Positions 33,477 through 44,442 of a stretch of DNA of 64,000 nucleotides are shown piece after piece. The DNA is from Penicillium oxalicum. Lineage: Eukaryota > Ascomycota > Eurotiomycetes > Eurotiales > Aspergillaceae. The position numbers and the translations under genes are program-made. The DNA lies in NCBI RefSeq assembly GCF_001723175.1, contig NC_064650.1, positions 1,116,001-1,180,000 on the forward strand, written 5' to 3'. The notes under the pieces were generated by a model that worked only from the letters and a program-made list of their open reading frames with translations, was not told the origin of the DNA and did no database searches. Numbering within the stretch: position 1 is the first letter of the stretch; the number at the start of each line of letters is the position of its first letter.

Positions 33477-34491
33477 GATGAGCAAGTCAGTAGTCGTTTC
33501 ATCATGGAGAGACAGAGAGGAGGGAGCCCAACCGTGACCATTTAGATCCGGAGAATGCGCGCGCGCAGCAACACGGATGCAAGGGGTGGGACAGGGGACC
33601 AGATGTGTCTGGCCAAAGGAATCGCCCGTGAAGCTCCGTGTGTGTGTGTTTCAATTTGTATCTGTGTCCAAGACAAACGATCTATGCTGTTGGAAAGCTT
33701 ATTGTGTAATGCTTGGGTTCGATCTCCGCCGGTTGCTGGGTACTCTGGACGTGGACAATGCGGTGGTTCTCCAAAAAAGTTGACCTGAACGTAGCGGGTC
33801 CTGCGGCAGTTTCTCCGAGGCCGCCCCAATTGAGTTGCGTTTGGGCGTTTGTGGAGAAGTTTGGAGATGGAATCAGTCCTCTATCAGGACTCTCCATGTT
33901 TGCCTATCACGATGACAGTCCCTGTCATGGTTGGAGAAGAGCAGTGCCAATTGAGATGTCGCATGGAGAACATCAGCATGGCCAACTATGAATCAACAGT
34001 GTCAATTGAATCTAACAAAGTCAACTGAACATGGACATCCAGAGTTACTTTTCAGCATCTCTCTATAGTCGTCTTCCTTAGTTTTTCTATAACCACTCTC
34101 TTATCATCGTAACAGTGTTCGTACAGCACTACGTGTGGCCGATCTCATTCCTACAGGGATAGTGAGTGCCTTTTATCTCTCCATCTTATCCTCAAGAGTC
34201 CAGGTCAAGGCAGCATCGATCTGGAAAAGCCTTCAGGTGATCTCACCTTGCGCCGGGCAGCTCCCGCGTCCCGCGTCAGCTTCGCCGAGACCGGGCATCA
34301 ACTCTCGCTTTTTCCTCTCGACCCGCAGCTGGTTGAGTCATAACCCAGCAACCTCGAGAGCTCCCTGAGGCGTCAGATTTTTTTTAAAAACAACGATTCA
34401 CTCCCTCAACCGAGTATGTTCTAGTGATTCCGCTGTAATTCCACTCCCAGATCACGCCGCATACATGGTCTCAAACACACAGCCTGCCACC
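33477..34491. other. Divergent intergenic region, ORC2 / argJ
   Basis: This 1 kb region holds both promoters. It has a short GT run near 33638-33648 and a GCN4/CpcA-type site at 34334-34340. The 5' UTR side of argJ contains an oligo-T/oligo-A run at 34377-34390. No gene was seen. Confidence 0.5.
34334..34340 (+). promoter_or_regulatory. GCN4/CpcA-type site (TGAGTCA) upstream of argJ
   Basis: The site sits in CTGGTTGAGTCA, 158 bp before the chosen argJ ATG. Arginine genes are classic targets of GCN4/CpcA cross-pathway control in fungi, which supports function. The same 12-mer at the same distance precedes pyroA. Confidence 0.65.
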
Positions 34492-36004
34492 ATGGCGGTT
34501 GGCTCGCTTGCTCGCATGCTCAAGGGCCAGGTGCGGTGCTACTCCGCACCGCTGGACATGGCCATTCCGGCCTCCAAACAACGCTATATTCCCACATCCG
34601 GCACCTATCCCAAGGGGTTCAAGGTGTCCGGCACACATGTCGGGGTCAAGGCCTCCAACACTCGCTTCCCCGACCTGGCGCTCATCGCGTCCGACACGCC
34701 GTGCTCGGCCGCCGCGGTCTTCACCACCAACAAGTTCCAGGCTGCACCGGTGCAGGTCAGCAAGCAAACGTTGAAGAGTCGTCAGGGTGAGGGGATCCGG
34801 GCGGTCGTGATCAACTCGGGTTGCGCCAATGCGGTCACTGGGAAGGGGGGTCTCGAAGATGCGGTGCAGATGGGCCGAGTGGTGGATGAGTGCAGCGGAG
34901 CGGAGAAGAATAGCTCCCTGGTGATGAGTACGGGGGTCATCGGACAACGGTAGGTGGTGTGCGCTTCATGAATTCTGGTCTGGTCTTTTGAAAGCCACAA
35001 CAATTGACAGCATATGTCAAATTGTTCCCTGCCTGGGTCCTCCGAATGAACTAACTGATGAACGCGGAATAGTCTACCGATCAAGAAAATCCTCGCTCGC
35101 ATCCCCTCGGCGCATGCTTCCCTCGATTCCACCCACGATGCCTGGCTCAGCACCGCGCGTGCCATCTGCACCACGGATACGTTCCCCAAACTGCTCTCGC
35201 GCACTTTCAGCCTGCCCTCCTCTCCCGACCGAACCTACAGTCTGGCCGGCATGACGAAAGGCGCCGGCATGATCCACCCGAACATGGCAACCCTCCTGGG
35301 AGTTCTCTGCACCGATGCCGCCGTCGAACCCGCCGCTCTCCAATCCATTCTCAAGCACGCCGTATCTCGCTCCTTCAACTCGATCTCAATCGACGGTGAC
35401 ACCAGCACCAACGACACCATTGCCGTCCTCGCCAACGGTGCCGCCGGCGGGGAGACCGTGCGCGCTCCCGCGGCGGGCTCCGCCGCCAGTGCCGACTACC
35501 ACGCCCTGCAGACCATCTTCACCGAGTTCGCCCAGTCGCTCTCTCAGCTCGTGGTTCGCGACGGTGAAGGCGCAACCAAGTTTGTGACTGTCCGTGTTCG
35601 CAACTCACCGGACTATGAATCTGCACGCCTGATTGCCTCGACCATTGCTCGGTCACCCCTGGTGAAGACCGCTCTGTATGGCAAGGACGCCAACTGGGGC
35701 CGGATCCTCTGCGCTGTGGGCTACACGCAGGGCGTGAAAGACGGTGTCGTGGTACCCGAGCGTACCTCTGTGAGCTTCCGCCCTGTGGACGGTAGTCCCA
35801 TTCTCAAGCTCCTGGTGAACGGGGAGCCGGAGGCGGTCGATGAGGAGCGCGCCAGTGTCATTTTACAGAATGAAGATCTGGAGATCGAGGTTGATCTGGG
35901 TGGTGGCGAGCAAGGTGCCGCCGGCTGCGGTGGGGAGGATGCTGTGTATTGGTTCTGCGATTTTAGCCACGAGTACGTGACGATTAACGGGGATTATCGC
36001 ACTT

Positions 36005-36006
<2 letters not shown>
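34492..36006 (+). CDS. argJ: Mitochondrial arginine biosynthesis bifunctional protein ArgJ (ornithine acetyltransferase)
   Basis: Exons 34492-34949 and 35073-36006 give 463 residues. The enzyme transfers acetyl from N-acetylornithine to glutamate, closing the acetylated arginine cycle in mitochondria. The N-terminus [20 protein letters not shown] is a clear mitochondrial presequence. Family marks are [36 protein letters not shown] and [15 protein letters not shown]. The self-cleavage site is [15 protein letters not shown], with the new N-terminal nucleophile Thr226 after Ala225. Further marks are [13 protein letters not shown] and [18 protein letters not shown]. The start at 34492 has a CCACCATGG context; an in-frame ATG at 34465 with T at -3 would add nine residues. 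A 158-bp upstream TGAGTCA suggests cross-pathway control. An (AG)16 repeat begins right after the stop. Confidence 0.96.

Positions 36007-36038
<32 letters not shown>
36007..36038 (+). repeat. (AG)16 microsatellite abutting the argJ stop codon
   Basis: Sixteen perfect AG units start at the base after the TGA of argJ, so the repeat should be the first part of its 3' UTR. Length variation here would not touch the protein. Confidence 0.97.
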
Positions 36039-36041
<3 letters not shown>

Positions 36042-39000
36042 GGCGTGTGTATTTACTACCAATGGCCAGCTGGGGTTGACATGCCCATTTGATTTTGGAA
36101 TTGCGAGCAAGATGAACGTGTCTATTCCATTTTTCTTTGTCAAAATGAACCTCGACAGAGCGCCTTGATACAAAATTTCTGACTCTACGTGCATCTACTT
36201 GCTTCGTCCTCAAATTCATCCAGGAGCTTAATGATTGATCAGGTTAGCCTTGGGAATCTCTCACACAGGGCGATCGACATTTACGGCCTTGCCCCCCCGC
36301 GTGAAATGCACATTTAGGTACGCCCAGTAAATTTGACCCGCAAGTTCCAGACACGCAGCTGTAGCAAACAGACCTTGACCAATAACAAAACCAGACTCGA
36401 ATCACGGACGGTGCATTCATTTCGATTGCGTGCTTCACGTCTACCCACCGTTTCACCGAAGGGCATGTGATAGAGACCCGCCGAATAAATGGTAGGCTTT
36501 CAGGTGACTCGTCAAGAACAAATTGGAAGCGCCAGACAGATAGACCGTGTACTTTTCTGCACAGAAATGCCTTTACAATCACCATCCGTATTGACAACTT
36601 CTTTGATTGGCTCTCAGGTAGATGGCGAGAAAGATAAAGAGCCCGGGAGAGACCCAGCCAGATGGGGGTATATGAGAAGCTCGTCAAAGCCGTCACCGAT
36701 TTACCCGTTTGTGACCTACTAGTATGGACGAACAGACTACAGACGCCATTTCAGCGACTACCTTGGATACACGGAAGATCACTCTATATCGATGCCGAGG
36801 TCTGTCAACCTCTCTCCACTCTCCTCCACAGTACACACGGGATCCCGAGGACATTTCAAGCAACCCGGTGAAGAAAGATGGCAGAGGGATATTTAATTGA
36901 CTTTACAAGACGGGGTTCTAGTCTCATCAATCAGTTTGGTGGACTCTATCTCACTGGTCGTTAAATGTCAGGTACAGAATTGGGTTGAACGCTACCACAC
37001 TAGCATCAATATGCACCGACGGATAATAGGCTTTCAAAGGTCGAGGTGGAGCCTTTGTCACTTAAAGAGCAGAGGATGGTAAGCGCTAAGCACTCCAAGC
37101 CGTGAAGCACCTACATATCGAGCCGCGGCACATTCTGCACTTCTGCAGTCTACAGCCCAGTCCACATTCATCTCGGAGGTCTACTGTCCTGGACGGCCTT
37201 TTACCGGCGGTTTGCCGGGAAATTCCACCGATCGGCTATCGGCGGGGGGTCGGTCAAACCCTCATAAGGCTTCGTGGACAAGGGGCAGGGAAGGAGAAGA
37301 GGCTTGCATTGGTCCATTTTTCGTCTCTCGTCTGGTATGTATCCCCCATGCCTACTACCTGCCGTAGCTTTCTGTACTCCGACGGTCCTCGGACTCGGTG
37401 CTAGGTTCTGGCGGTGATCACACCCGTCTGCCGTCTTGCGCCTTGCGATCAAAAAAATAAAAATAAAAAATAAAAGAAAGAAAGAATCCAAGACCTGGGC
37501 CCAGCCTCAAATGAGAAATCAGGATCACGAGGACCATTCGTGAGTGCTCAGACGACGGGGGTGGAAGATCAAGATGTCAAGACTACATGCACTAGTCAGA
37601 AAGCCGTAGCTCAATAAGACGGACCCGAGAAGGAAAGAGGGGGGGGGGGCGGCTAGCAGGCCGTCCTTTGAAAATGGCATGATGCATTCACGATTCGTGA
37701 TAGGACACCAGACCCGATGCCGGGAGTTCAAATGACAAGGCTGGCCACGGCTTGGTGTCTACTGGGTGTGGTTGTCAGGGCCATTTTTCCTCAAAGATTC
37801 ACGGCTCGGGATGGAGTTTGTCGGCCTGAATGGTCACATCAGGTCAATGTGACGGGATTTGTTTGTCTTGTTTTGTGTTACTCCCAAGGACTGCACAAGA
37901 TTTCCTGATTGAGGACGCTGCTGCCGAGAGGCTGAGGGAGAGGCTGACCAGAGGCCTGAACGTCTCTCGAAGAGCTGAGGGAGTCAAAGTGGTCAAAGTG
38001 GTAAGTGATCACCCATTCGCATGGTCCGGTCTGAATGTTTCATGGTGTGGGTGAAGGAGCCTGTGCCGTTGCAGGTGACTGCAGATGTCTCATCCATTTG
38101 CTCGTCTGGCTCGGTCGATGTGCGTAGGTATGAGTAACTGGAAAAAGCAACTCTCATTTTGTAATGAAGAGAATGGACTGGATGGAGAAATAGATTCAAA
38201 GATTCAAGAGCCTCAGCGGCAGTGATGGTGTACTTCGGGGACCACCAGAGGCTGAATACTAACCTGACCTCAAACTGCATCCGGGCTGTACTGATCTTGA
38301 GTCATTTCGTAAGGTTGCCTTCCGTCTCATTCGTACGCTGGAGCTGCGATCTACTAGATGAATCAGGTAGCTTTGTATATCCCCGAGATATCTTGCCCGG
38401 ACTGTGACAACGCGGTTGTGTCAAGCTAGAGATCCGAGCTGATCATGATATCCTGGACGTGACCGATCATTACCATTACACAGGAAAAGAACAGACGGTG
38501 ACAACGCGGGTGACAGAGACTCGTGATGGCACGTGTGGACGAGATATCCTACTCCTCAAATCCTCTTCACAGCAGGAGATCTCTCTTTTGTTTTGACGTC
38601 ATATCGCCTTCTGATCATCTGCAACATGTCCTCTGGACAAGAAACTCCCACTCCCAAATAGGTAATTTGCCGCCATCATCGGCGCAAAATGTCCATCATA
38701 GAGGACGGCATTTAAAAGTTCGATGTGACCCCTCGCGTGCACGCTTTTCTTCTTCCCCCAACTTGGCTCCTCCCGGCCCGTCCTGCTATTGAGTGCCTAC
38801 ATCGTTCCTCGCATCTCACTTGACGGGGAAGAGACCCTGTCAGACCGTGACAGGGATTCATAATTGCCTTGCAACCCTCTCCACTCTCGGTTAGACCGAG
38901 TCCAAGTGCAAATCATTGGATTTGTCTTATAGACCCCAGACGCGCCGACCCTCTCCCCCTCCGCGGAACGAGAGAAAGAGGAGAAACTCCGTCGCAGCGA

Positions 39001-39929
39001 TAACCCGACCGGCTTCCGGAAGAGAGCCACTGCATCGCTGCCTCAGTGCGTAGTCTTACTGCCGTACTGCATAGTCATACTCGAAGACAGCCTCCACGGC
39101 GATCCGACCCGCCTTGCCTTGGACTCGTCTCGATCCTACAAGGCTGCCCAACTCGCCTGGCCACTCCCGTGATTTTCGTGATTTGGGGTGACCCAGTGAT
39201 TGATGAACGCGTGGGCGACTGACTCCTCGGTCTGGAGACTCTCCGCTCCGCATCACAGCTCTACTGCTCACCCATCGTGAATAACGATAGTCCATTGCAT
39301 CTATCCTGGACGGCATCTGCTGCGATTGACGGGACCGCCACTGGACAGTTCAACTCCCCGTCCTGTTGCTAGTGGAAATCCTGCGAGGCAACCGTCTTTG
39401 GTACACAGCGCCTGATTTGAATGCCCAGTCTCACCCATCATTGACCCCCAAGCGGTCTCTATCTCGGCCTGATCAAACCGTGGCTCGAATGAGCGACTGC
39501 GTTCCCCAGCCCGTATCCACTGTGCCTGACCGCCCCTGGATGACTCCAACTTTTGACAGCCGATTGTGGAATCGTGCATCTCGTTTCACGAACTCCTCAT
39601 TGACCGCCCACGGTCTGCACAACTTCTCCCGGACCTTATAGAGACCGTCCTAGGTCGTGTTTCCCTGGGTGATTGAGTGGCAATTCTTTCTCCATCGAAG
39701 TTTATCGCCTTGAGATCCCCTGGCATCTACATTCCGATCGGTTGCTTGTGACGCTGCGTGGTCACCTGGATCCACTTTCGCCGCCTCCAATCCCCCTCTC
39801 GGTGCCGCCCCCCGGTTCCTCCCCCAGACCCGCCGCCTGGTTGGCATTGAATACTACCAAAGGATTCGCCCTGCGTACGCACACATCACACGACCCTCTC
39901 CCGAATCTGGTTTTGTGAATCCCTGGACG
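36039..39929. other. Long stretch (3.9 kb) without a convincing gene
   Basis: Frames here are short and lack domains. The best candidate is an exon-like piece at about 37889-38000 with TAQDFLIEDAAAERLRERLT and a GTAAGTGATC donor, but I find no matching start or downstream exon. A 50-codon ATG frame at 39488-39641 could be an upstream ORF of the next gene. A tandem GTCAAAGTG pair (37983-38000) and two copies of GTGACAACGCGG (about 38404 and 38497) are minor repeats. A TGAGTCA at 38298 has no gene nearby. The last kilobase should hold the promoter of the gene at 39930. Confidence 0.4.
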
Positions 39930-41231
39930 ATGAAGACCGCTGGAGTGAGACTGCCCGACGGTCATGGGCATGTGTACAAGGAAGTGCGATTTTCTCCCAC
40001 AGCAACCCCTCTCCGCCGAGCGCAATCCGTCTCGACGAGTACCCCATCGATGATCTCCAAATTCCGCCCGGCGCGCACGGCGCATCGGCGTGGAGATGTC
40101 AACTTGGGCCTCGATATATCCTACATCGACCAATCCCGAGAGCTGCTCGAGACTCAACGGGCGCATTCAGACAGTGAACGCGCGCTCTTCACCCTCGAGC
40201 GACAACTCTGGGCCAAAGAACGAGCACTCTTGCGGGCCAAGATCTCCGAACTCGAATCAATGCTGCGATGCGAACGATCGGCCTCCACCTACTCGACCAC
40301 CCATCCCTTCAAACCCGCATTCTCTTCGCCGCAATACCCAGAGATTCATGATCACGTCCCGTCGGCACAGGTGTGGGAGGGCTCTAGCCCCAGCCATCGG
40401 CCCACGAGAGTGTTCTTGGATGAAGAGCCCTTGGTCAATCCTCACCTGTCACCACTCAGTACGGGACATAGCAGCGAGCCTCCTTCGTTAGACGCGGCGC
40501 TTTCACCTCGAGCCCGGGCGGTCGATGCACCCATGCCGAACGTCAGTATCCCGGTCCCCATTGAAAAAGTCGACAGCAAGCTGGATGGAATCACGTTAAA
40601 GTCGACCGCACTTCCTCCCAATGTGGTCGCACGGGTGATCACACCACCCTCCCCTTCCCCCTTGGAGGCGCCCAGCCCCGCTCCAGCCACCAGCTCGACA
40701 CGGCCGGTAAGACCTGGGATGGAACATCGGAATAGTCTCAAGTTGAGACTCTCAGACCTCGGGCCTCCAAATGAAAATCGGGTCAGAGACGCGGGCCATA
40801 CCCCCATGGCGGTGATTGATGTGGACGTCAGCCTTGGCACTACGGAGAATGCGTCCCCCACGGAAGGTCTGCCTAGCGAGGTCCCAGAATTAGAGGAGGA
40901 GGAGGCTCCCCTCGCGCCCGCCGCCACAAATGTTCATCAACCTTCCGAACACGCGGAGTCCTATTTCCCCGACGTGCCGGACGATCCGGCCCTGCAAGGC
41001 CCTCTTGGCCTGATCAATGACGAGGAACATGATAGCAAATTCTTGAGCGAGCTGGATTCGCGCCTCTTGAGCCAGGCCAAGCGACTTCTGTCAATATCCA
41101 CCATCTCCGACGATGGGCCCGAGCCGGACGACGGAGTAACGCCCGATGGCGAACCAGAGCCGGAGATTCGGTTCAAAAAGTCGACCAATTTTGGCACTGC
41201 GTTTGGGATATCCAGCCTGGGAAAGGTTTAG
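39930..41231 (+). CDS. Uncharacterised Ser/Pro-rich protein with N-terminal coiled coil
   Basis: One exon from the ATG at 39930 gives 433 residues. I do not recognise a named family. Residues 1-50 are basic (KFRPARTAHRRGD). A short coiled coil follows at about residues 60-110 (SRELLETQRAHSDSERALFT, LWAKERALLRAKISELES). The remainder is low-complexity, rich in Ser, Pro and acidic residues (PELEEEEAPLAP). A final block looks more conserved: HDSKFLSELDSRLLSQAKRL, then KSTNFGTAFGISSLGKV at the end. This pattern suggests a scaffold or cytoskeletal/septal adaptor that binds partners by short motifs; that is inference. Codon use and the absence of stops over 1.3 kb support a real gene. An upstream non-coding exon is possible given the large 5' gap. 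Confidence 0.7.
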   Translation: MKTAGVRLPDGHGHVYKEVRFSPTATPLRRAQSVSTSTPSMISKFRPARTAHRRGDVNLGLDISYIDQSRELLETQRAHSDSERALFTLERQLWAKERALLRAKISELESMLRCERSASTYSTTHPFKPAFSSPQYPEIHDHVPSAQVWEGSSPSHRPTRVFLDEEPLVNPHLSPLSTGHSSEPPSLDAALSPRARAVDAPMPNVSIPVPIEKVDSKLDGITLKSTALPPNVVARVITPPSPSPLEAPSPAPATSSTRPVRPGMEHRNSLKLRLSDLGPPNENRVRDAGHTPMAVIDVDVSLGTTENASPTEGLPSEVPELEEEEAPLAPAATNVHQPSEHAESYFPDVPDDPALQGPLGLINDEEHDSKFLSELDSRLLSQAKRLLSISTISDDGPEPDDGVTPDGEPEPEIRFKKSTNFGTAFGISSLGKV

Positions 41232-42632
41232 ATCAAGGCGACTGTAGTTTGTTTGTCTTTGGAGCGCTTGAGGCTTCGATCCGCCCCCCCCCTTCTTTTA
41301 TTCTTCTTCTTCTCTTGACGTGACTATCCCGTCTGTCTTTTTTTCTCCCCTTTTGCATGGCATTTCTGGCGAATGAGGGGGCCCATGATTCTTTGATCAT
41401 TTCCAGTCAGGCCGAGAACATCGTATAACTTTCTTGACTTCACGGTGAAACAAGCCGTTGCGACTACCCACATGTGTGTTTTCAACTCCAGTTCGGCATG
41501 ATTTTTTTTGCATACAAAGGACAATCCAATTTGACCAATTGAACCTCGTCAGTAACTGGTTGTTTTCAGTCACCTCTCCTTTGTACAAGACAGTTCTTGG
41601 CTACGTTGGTGCCTAGTTACCGAAATATGATGGACGTAGACCGGACGCCAAAGTTGATGTTGGGGAACAGGACACGCAGTCATCTCTAGTGCACAAGTGT
41701 TCCTTGCATATGTAGCACTCCCCCGTCTCATCTTAATGATCCTTGAATCTGGAGCCCTCTCACAGGGAGACCTACAGAGGGCCCTCGAGGGTGTCTTGCT
41801 CTTTGATTCTTGACCAATAAACTTCGGGTTCTCCTTGCATGTTCTTTGAAACCTTTCAGCCTTCCAGTTGTTCCCACGCCACGTGCACTGCGACTCAGTA
41901 CACACTCTGACAACTGATGGTCCAAGTATCTGCACTCCATCCACTGTCGTCAACCCCTGTGACAACATGGATGCGCAGGAAACGTTTGGAGGGGGGGGAG
42001 GGGGGGGCTTGTTTCCCCGGTGATTTCGCTGCCCTGATCATCACTCGGACGAATTTGACGATTTAGTTCATGCGCTTTGAACGGAGGCTGGGCCTGTGCT
42101 CACGCTCGAAGAGTGATCTCATATAATTAAACCCCCTTTCATCCATCTGCTCAATCAGAAGGTACAGTAGTTATTTACCTCAGTCAGGACCCTCGTTCAA
42201 CCTCTAATTGACCCTTTCAGTGACGCCGAGTCTCCGAGAGGAGCGGGCCGCCACCACAGGGTTAGCTTTTCTAACCTTGCAGTATCCAGGTCCCATGCAG
42301 CCCTTGAGGGCTAATTAGAGGTCTTGGGTCTTGGAAAAGCAGAGACTCAGTGCCAGATCGAGATGATGCCCCTGGTGTTCACATGGTAACATAAATACTC
42401 CGGCCCACGATCTCGTCGACTGTGTCAAGCGTTCTATCTAGCCGTGCCATCTCGACATAGCAATTCTTTCGTTCTTGCGGGTTTCCATCTCTTTGACCTT
42501 CGTTTTGAATTCCGCTTTTTCCTTCGACTTCTTTACGGATTCTCTACTCTTAATATTACTATTCCTTTTATTTTTGTCGTGTTCAACGTTGCAGTTCTGA
42601 TTGCTACACCTCCTGAGCTACTGCCTCCAACA
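41232..42632. other. Intergenic region before the surface-protein gene
   Basis: This 1.4 kb stretch contains a C-run at 41284-41293 and two G-runs at 41990-42007 that could form a G-quadruplex. A TATA-like ATAAATA lies near 42392, about 240 bp before the next ATG. Small frames on the minus strand at 41324-41968 show no domain. Confidence 0.4.
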
Positions 42633-43635
42633 ATGTCTTCCAAAACATTCACAGTCTCGGCTGCGTTGTGCCTTGCTCTCGTTTTCAGCCCTACTACCGC
42701 TCTGGCAGCTCCCCAGATGGTGAGTCTAATGAACAAAATCTGACCGGATCGACACGCACAATCACATCCTCATGCGAGTCAGTAAACGTTAACAACCAGG
42801 ACAGGATGATTTCCCATTCTCTGGCAGCGATCCCACCCAACACATGACTTCCACGGGGGACAGCGAGACCGATGCCGGTTTGGGCTACAACATCGGGATT
42901 CCTGACGGACCATCCTTTCATTTTGGCGCTGGATTTCATCAAAAATCGCGTGCAGGCAGTTGCGATGCGAGTGCGAGCAAAGACGTCAATGCTGGAATGG
43001 GATACGGTGCAAGTATTCCCGACGGACCATCTGCTGGCTTTGGTGCTGGAGTTCAAGATTCTCGATCGGGCGATGATTGCTCTGAGACTGAGACTCCCGA
43101 GGTGATTGAGACGGTGACTCGTACGGCTACCGCTTCTACTGAGGTTGTTGTGGTGACTGTTACGGCGGAGATGTCTACTTGGACGGAGAGTATGAGTGGG
43201 CCATCAATTACTACCTCGGAGATTGATGATATGCCATCCACCTCAACCAAGGCCTCTGAGATGGTGTCTGTCACGAAGGAATCAGAGGTTCCCTCCAACA
43301 CTGAGAACCAGGTCACACCATTCGAGACCTCCAGTCCGATCATCACCGGTGACAATAACCCCATGAACAACAGTCCCATGGTGCTCCCGCTCACCAACAC
43401 CATTTCCATGACTACGTCCATTGCCACCGCCATCGCCATTCCAATTCCACTATACACGCCAACCGCCCAAATTCCCATGCACTCGACGCCCATGGTCCAA
43501 AATTCGGCTCCCACCGGCCCATCTAGGGCCCAGCCAGTCTTCAACTCTGCACCTTCCTTTGCTGCCCCTCAAATATCACTCATGGCGACAACCGTCTCGC
43601 TCCTCCTCCTGACCGCGGGCATGGTCTTCTACTAA
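42633..43635 (+). CDS. Small GPI-anchored-type cell surface protein with two IPDGPS repeats
   Basis: Exons 42633-42719 and 42805-43635 give 305 residues. A signal peptide (MSSKTFTVSAALCLALVFS, cleavage likely near TALAA) leads. Two 39-residue units follow, at about 53-82 and 92-121, each with the pattern A-G-x-G-Y-x-x-x-I-P-D-G-P-S-x-x-F-G-A-G and one cysteine at the same place (Cys82, Cys121). The middle is Ser/Thr-rich and probably O-glycosylated. The C-terminus SLMATTVSLLLLTAGMVFY is hydrophobic, as in GPI-attachment signals, with small residues upstream. It is therefore probably a wall or plasma-membrane protein. The acceptor at 42804 was chosen over the one at 42799 because only it keeps frame. 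I know no named family for the repeat. Confidence 0.78.
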
Positions 43636-44442
43636 ATCGTTTCAAACAAGGATCATCCGCTTTAAAGCGATGAACCCAGAAAAAAAATGATTTGATGATA
43701 TTCGCGACTCTTGCCTATTCACTCCTTCGACGTCTTCTCTACTTTTCTTATGTCTACCCGGTCCTTGATTCTGAACCAGCCACATTCACTATATGTTATT
43801 GTTTTCCTTGGTTTCGATTTTATCTCTTTTTTTTGGCGGCGTTGATTTTGTCATATATTGCTTTTTTCCCCTTTGTGTCTCCCCTTGGATTCGGTTCTTT
43901 GGTACTTTTGTCCTGGGTCGAGATTCTTGCGTGTTTGAGTACGTGATTGGCACATGCTCAAGTACCAAGGTACAGGGGCATGTTTTATTTTCCCTGGTGT
44001 ATCGATACATCTTATCTTACGGATGGGTACGATGAGATTGGGGCTTTGAAGATTTGTGAGTCTGTGAATTATATTAGGTAGTGCGAAGATAGATGTCTAG
44101 GTAGTTTATAATGAAATACATTTTTGCAGTTGCGTGGTCCATTATTGGAGGTGCCTTAGCTTGGAAGTAGAGCAATACCTGTGACAGGTGATTTATCGCC
44201 CGATCTCGATGAAAGGATTGCCCGTCCATCATCTACAGAGTGAGTGTTTACCTCTAATTGGAGGGTTGGGTTATGGACGGCCAGGGCTGAAATTCCGAAA
44301 TGAAAAGGTTACCGGTGTCATCAAAAGGATCATTCAGTGGCAATTTCTGTCCATGCTAGCTATCAAATCCAACATGCAAGAGACAGGGTGACTGTTCGAT
44401 GAATAGAGCTCCAGCCAGGACAAATTGGAAAAATTCCACGAG
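43636..44442. other. Convergent spacer, surface protein / ATG3
   Basis: This T-rich region with two sets of short frames on opposite strands probably holds the 3' UTRs of both flanking genes. No RNA gene or repeat was recognised. Confidence 0.4.

Noticed and set aside
33712..33740. B-box-like GGTTCGATCTC suggesting a tRNA
   Set aside because: No matching A box, anticodon stem or acceptor stem could be paired around it.
36244..36696. 150-codon minus-strand frame in the 3.9 kb gap
   Set aside because: It starts without a good context, has no domain or hydrophobic pattern, and amino-acid use looks random.
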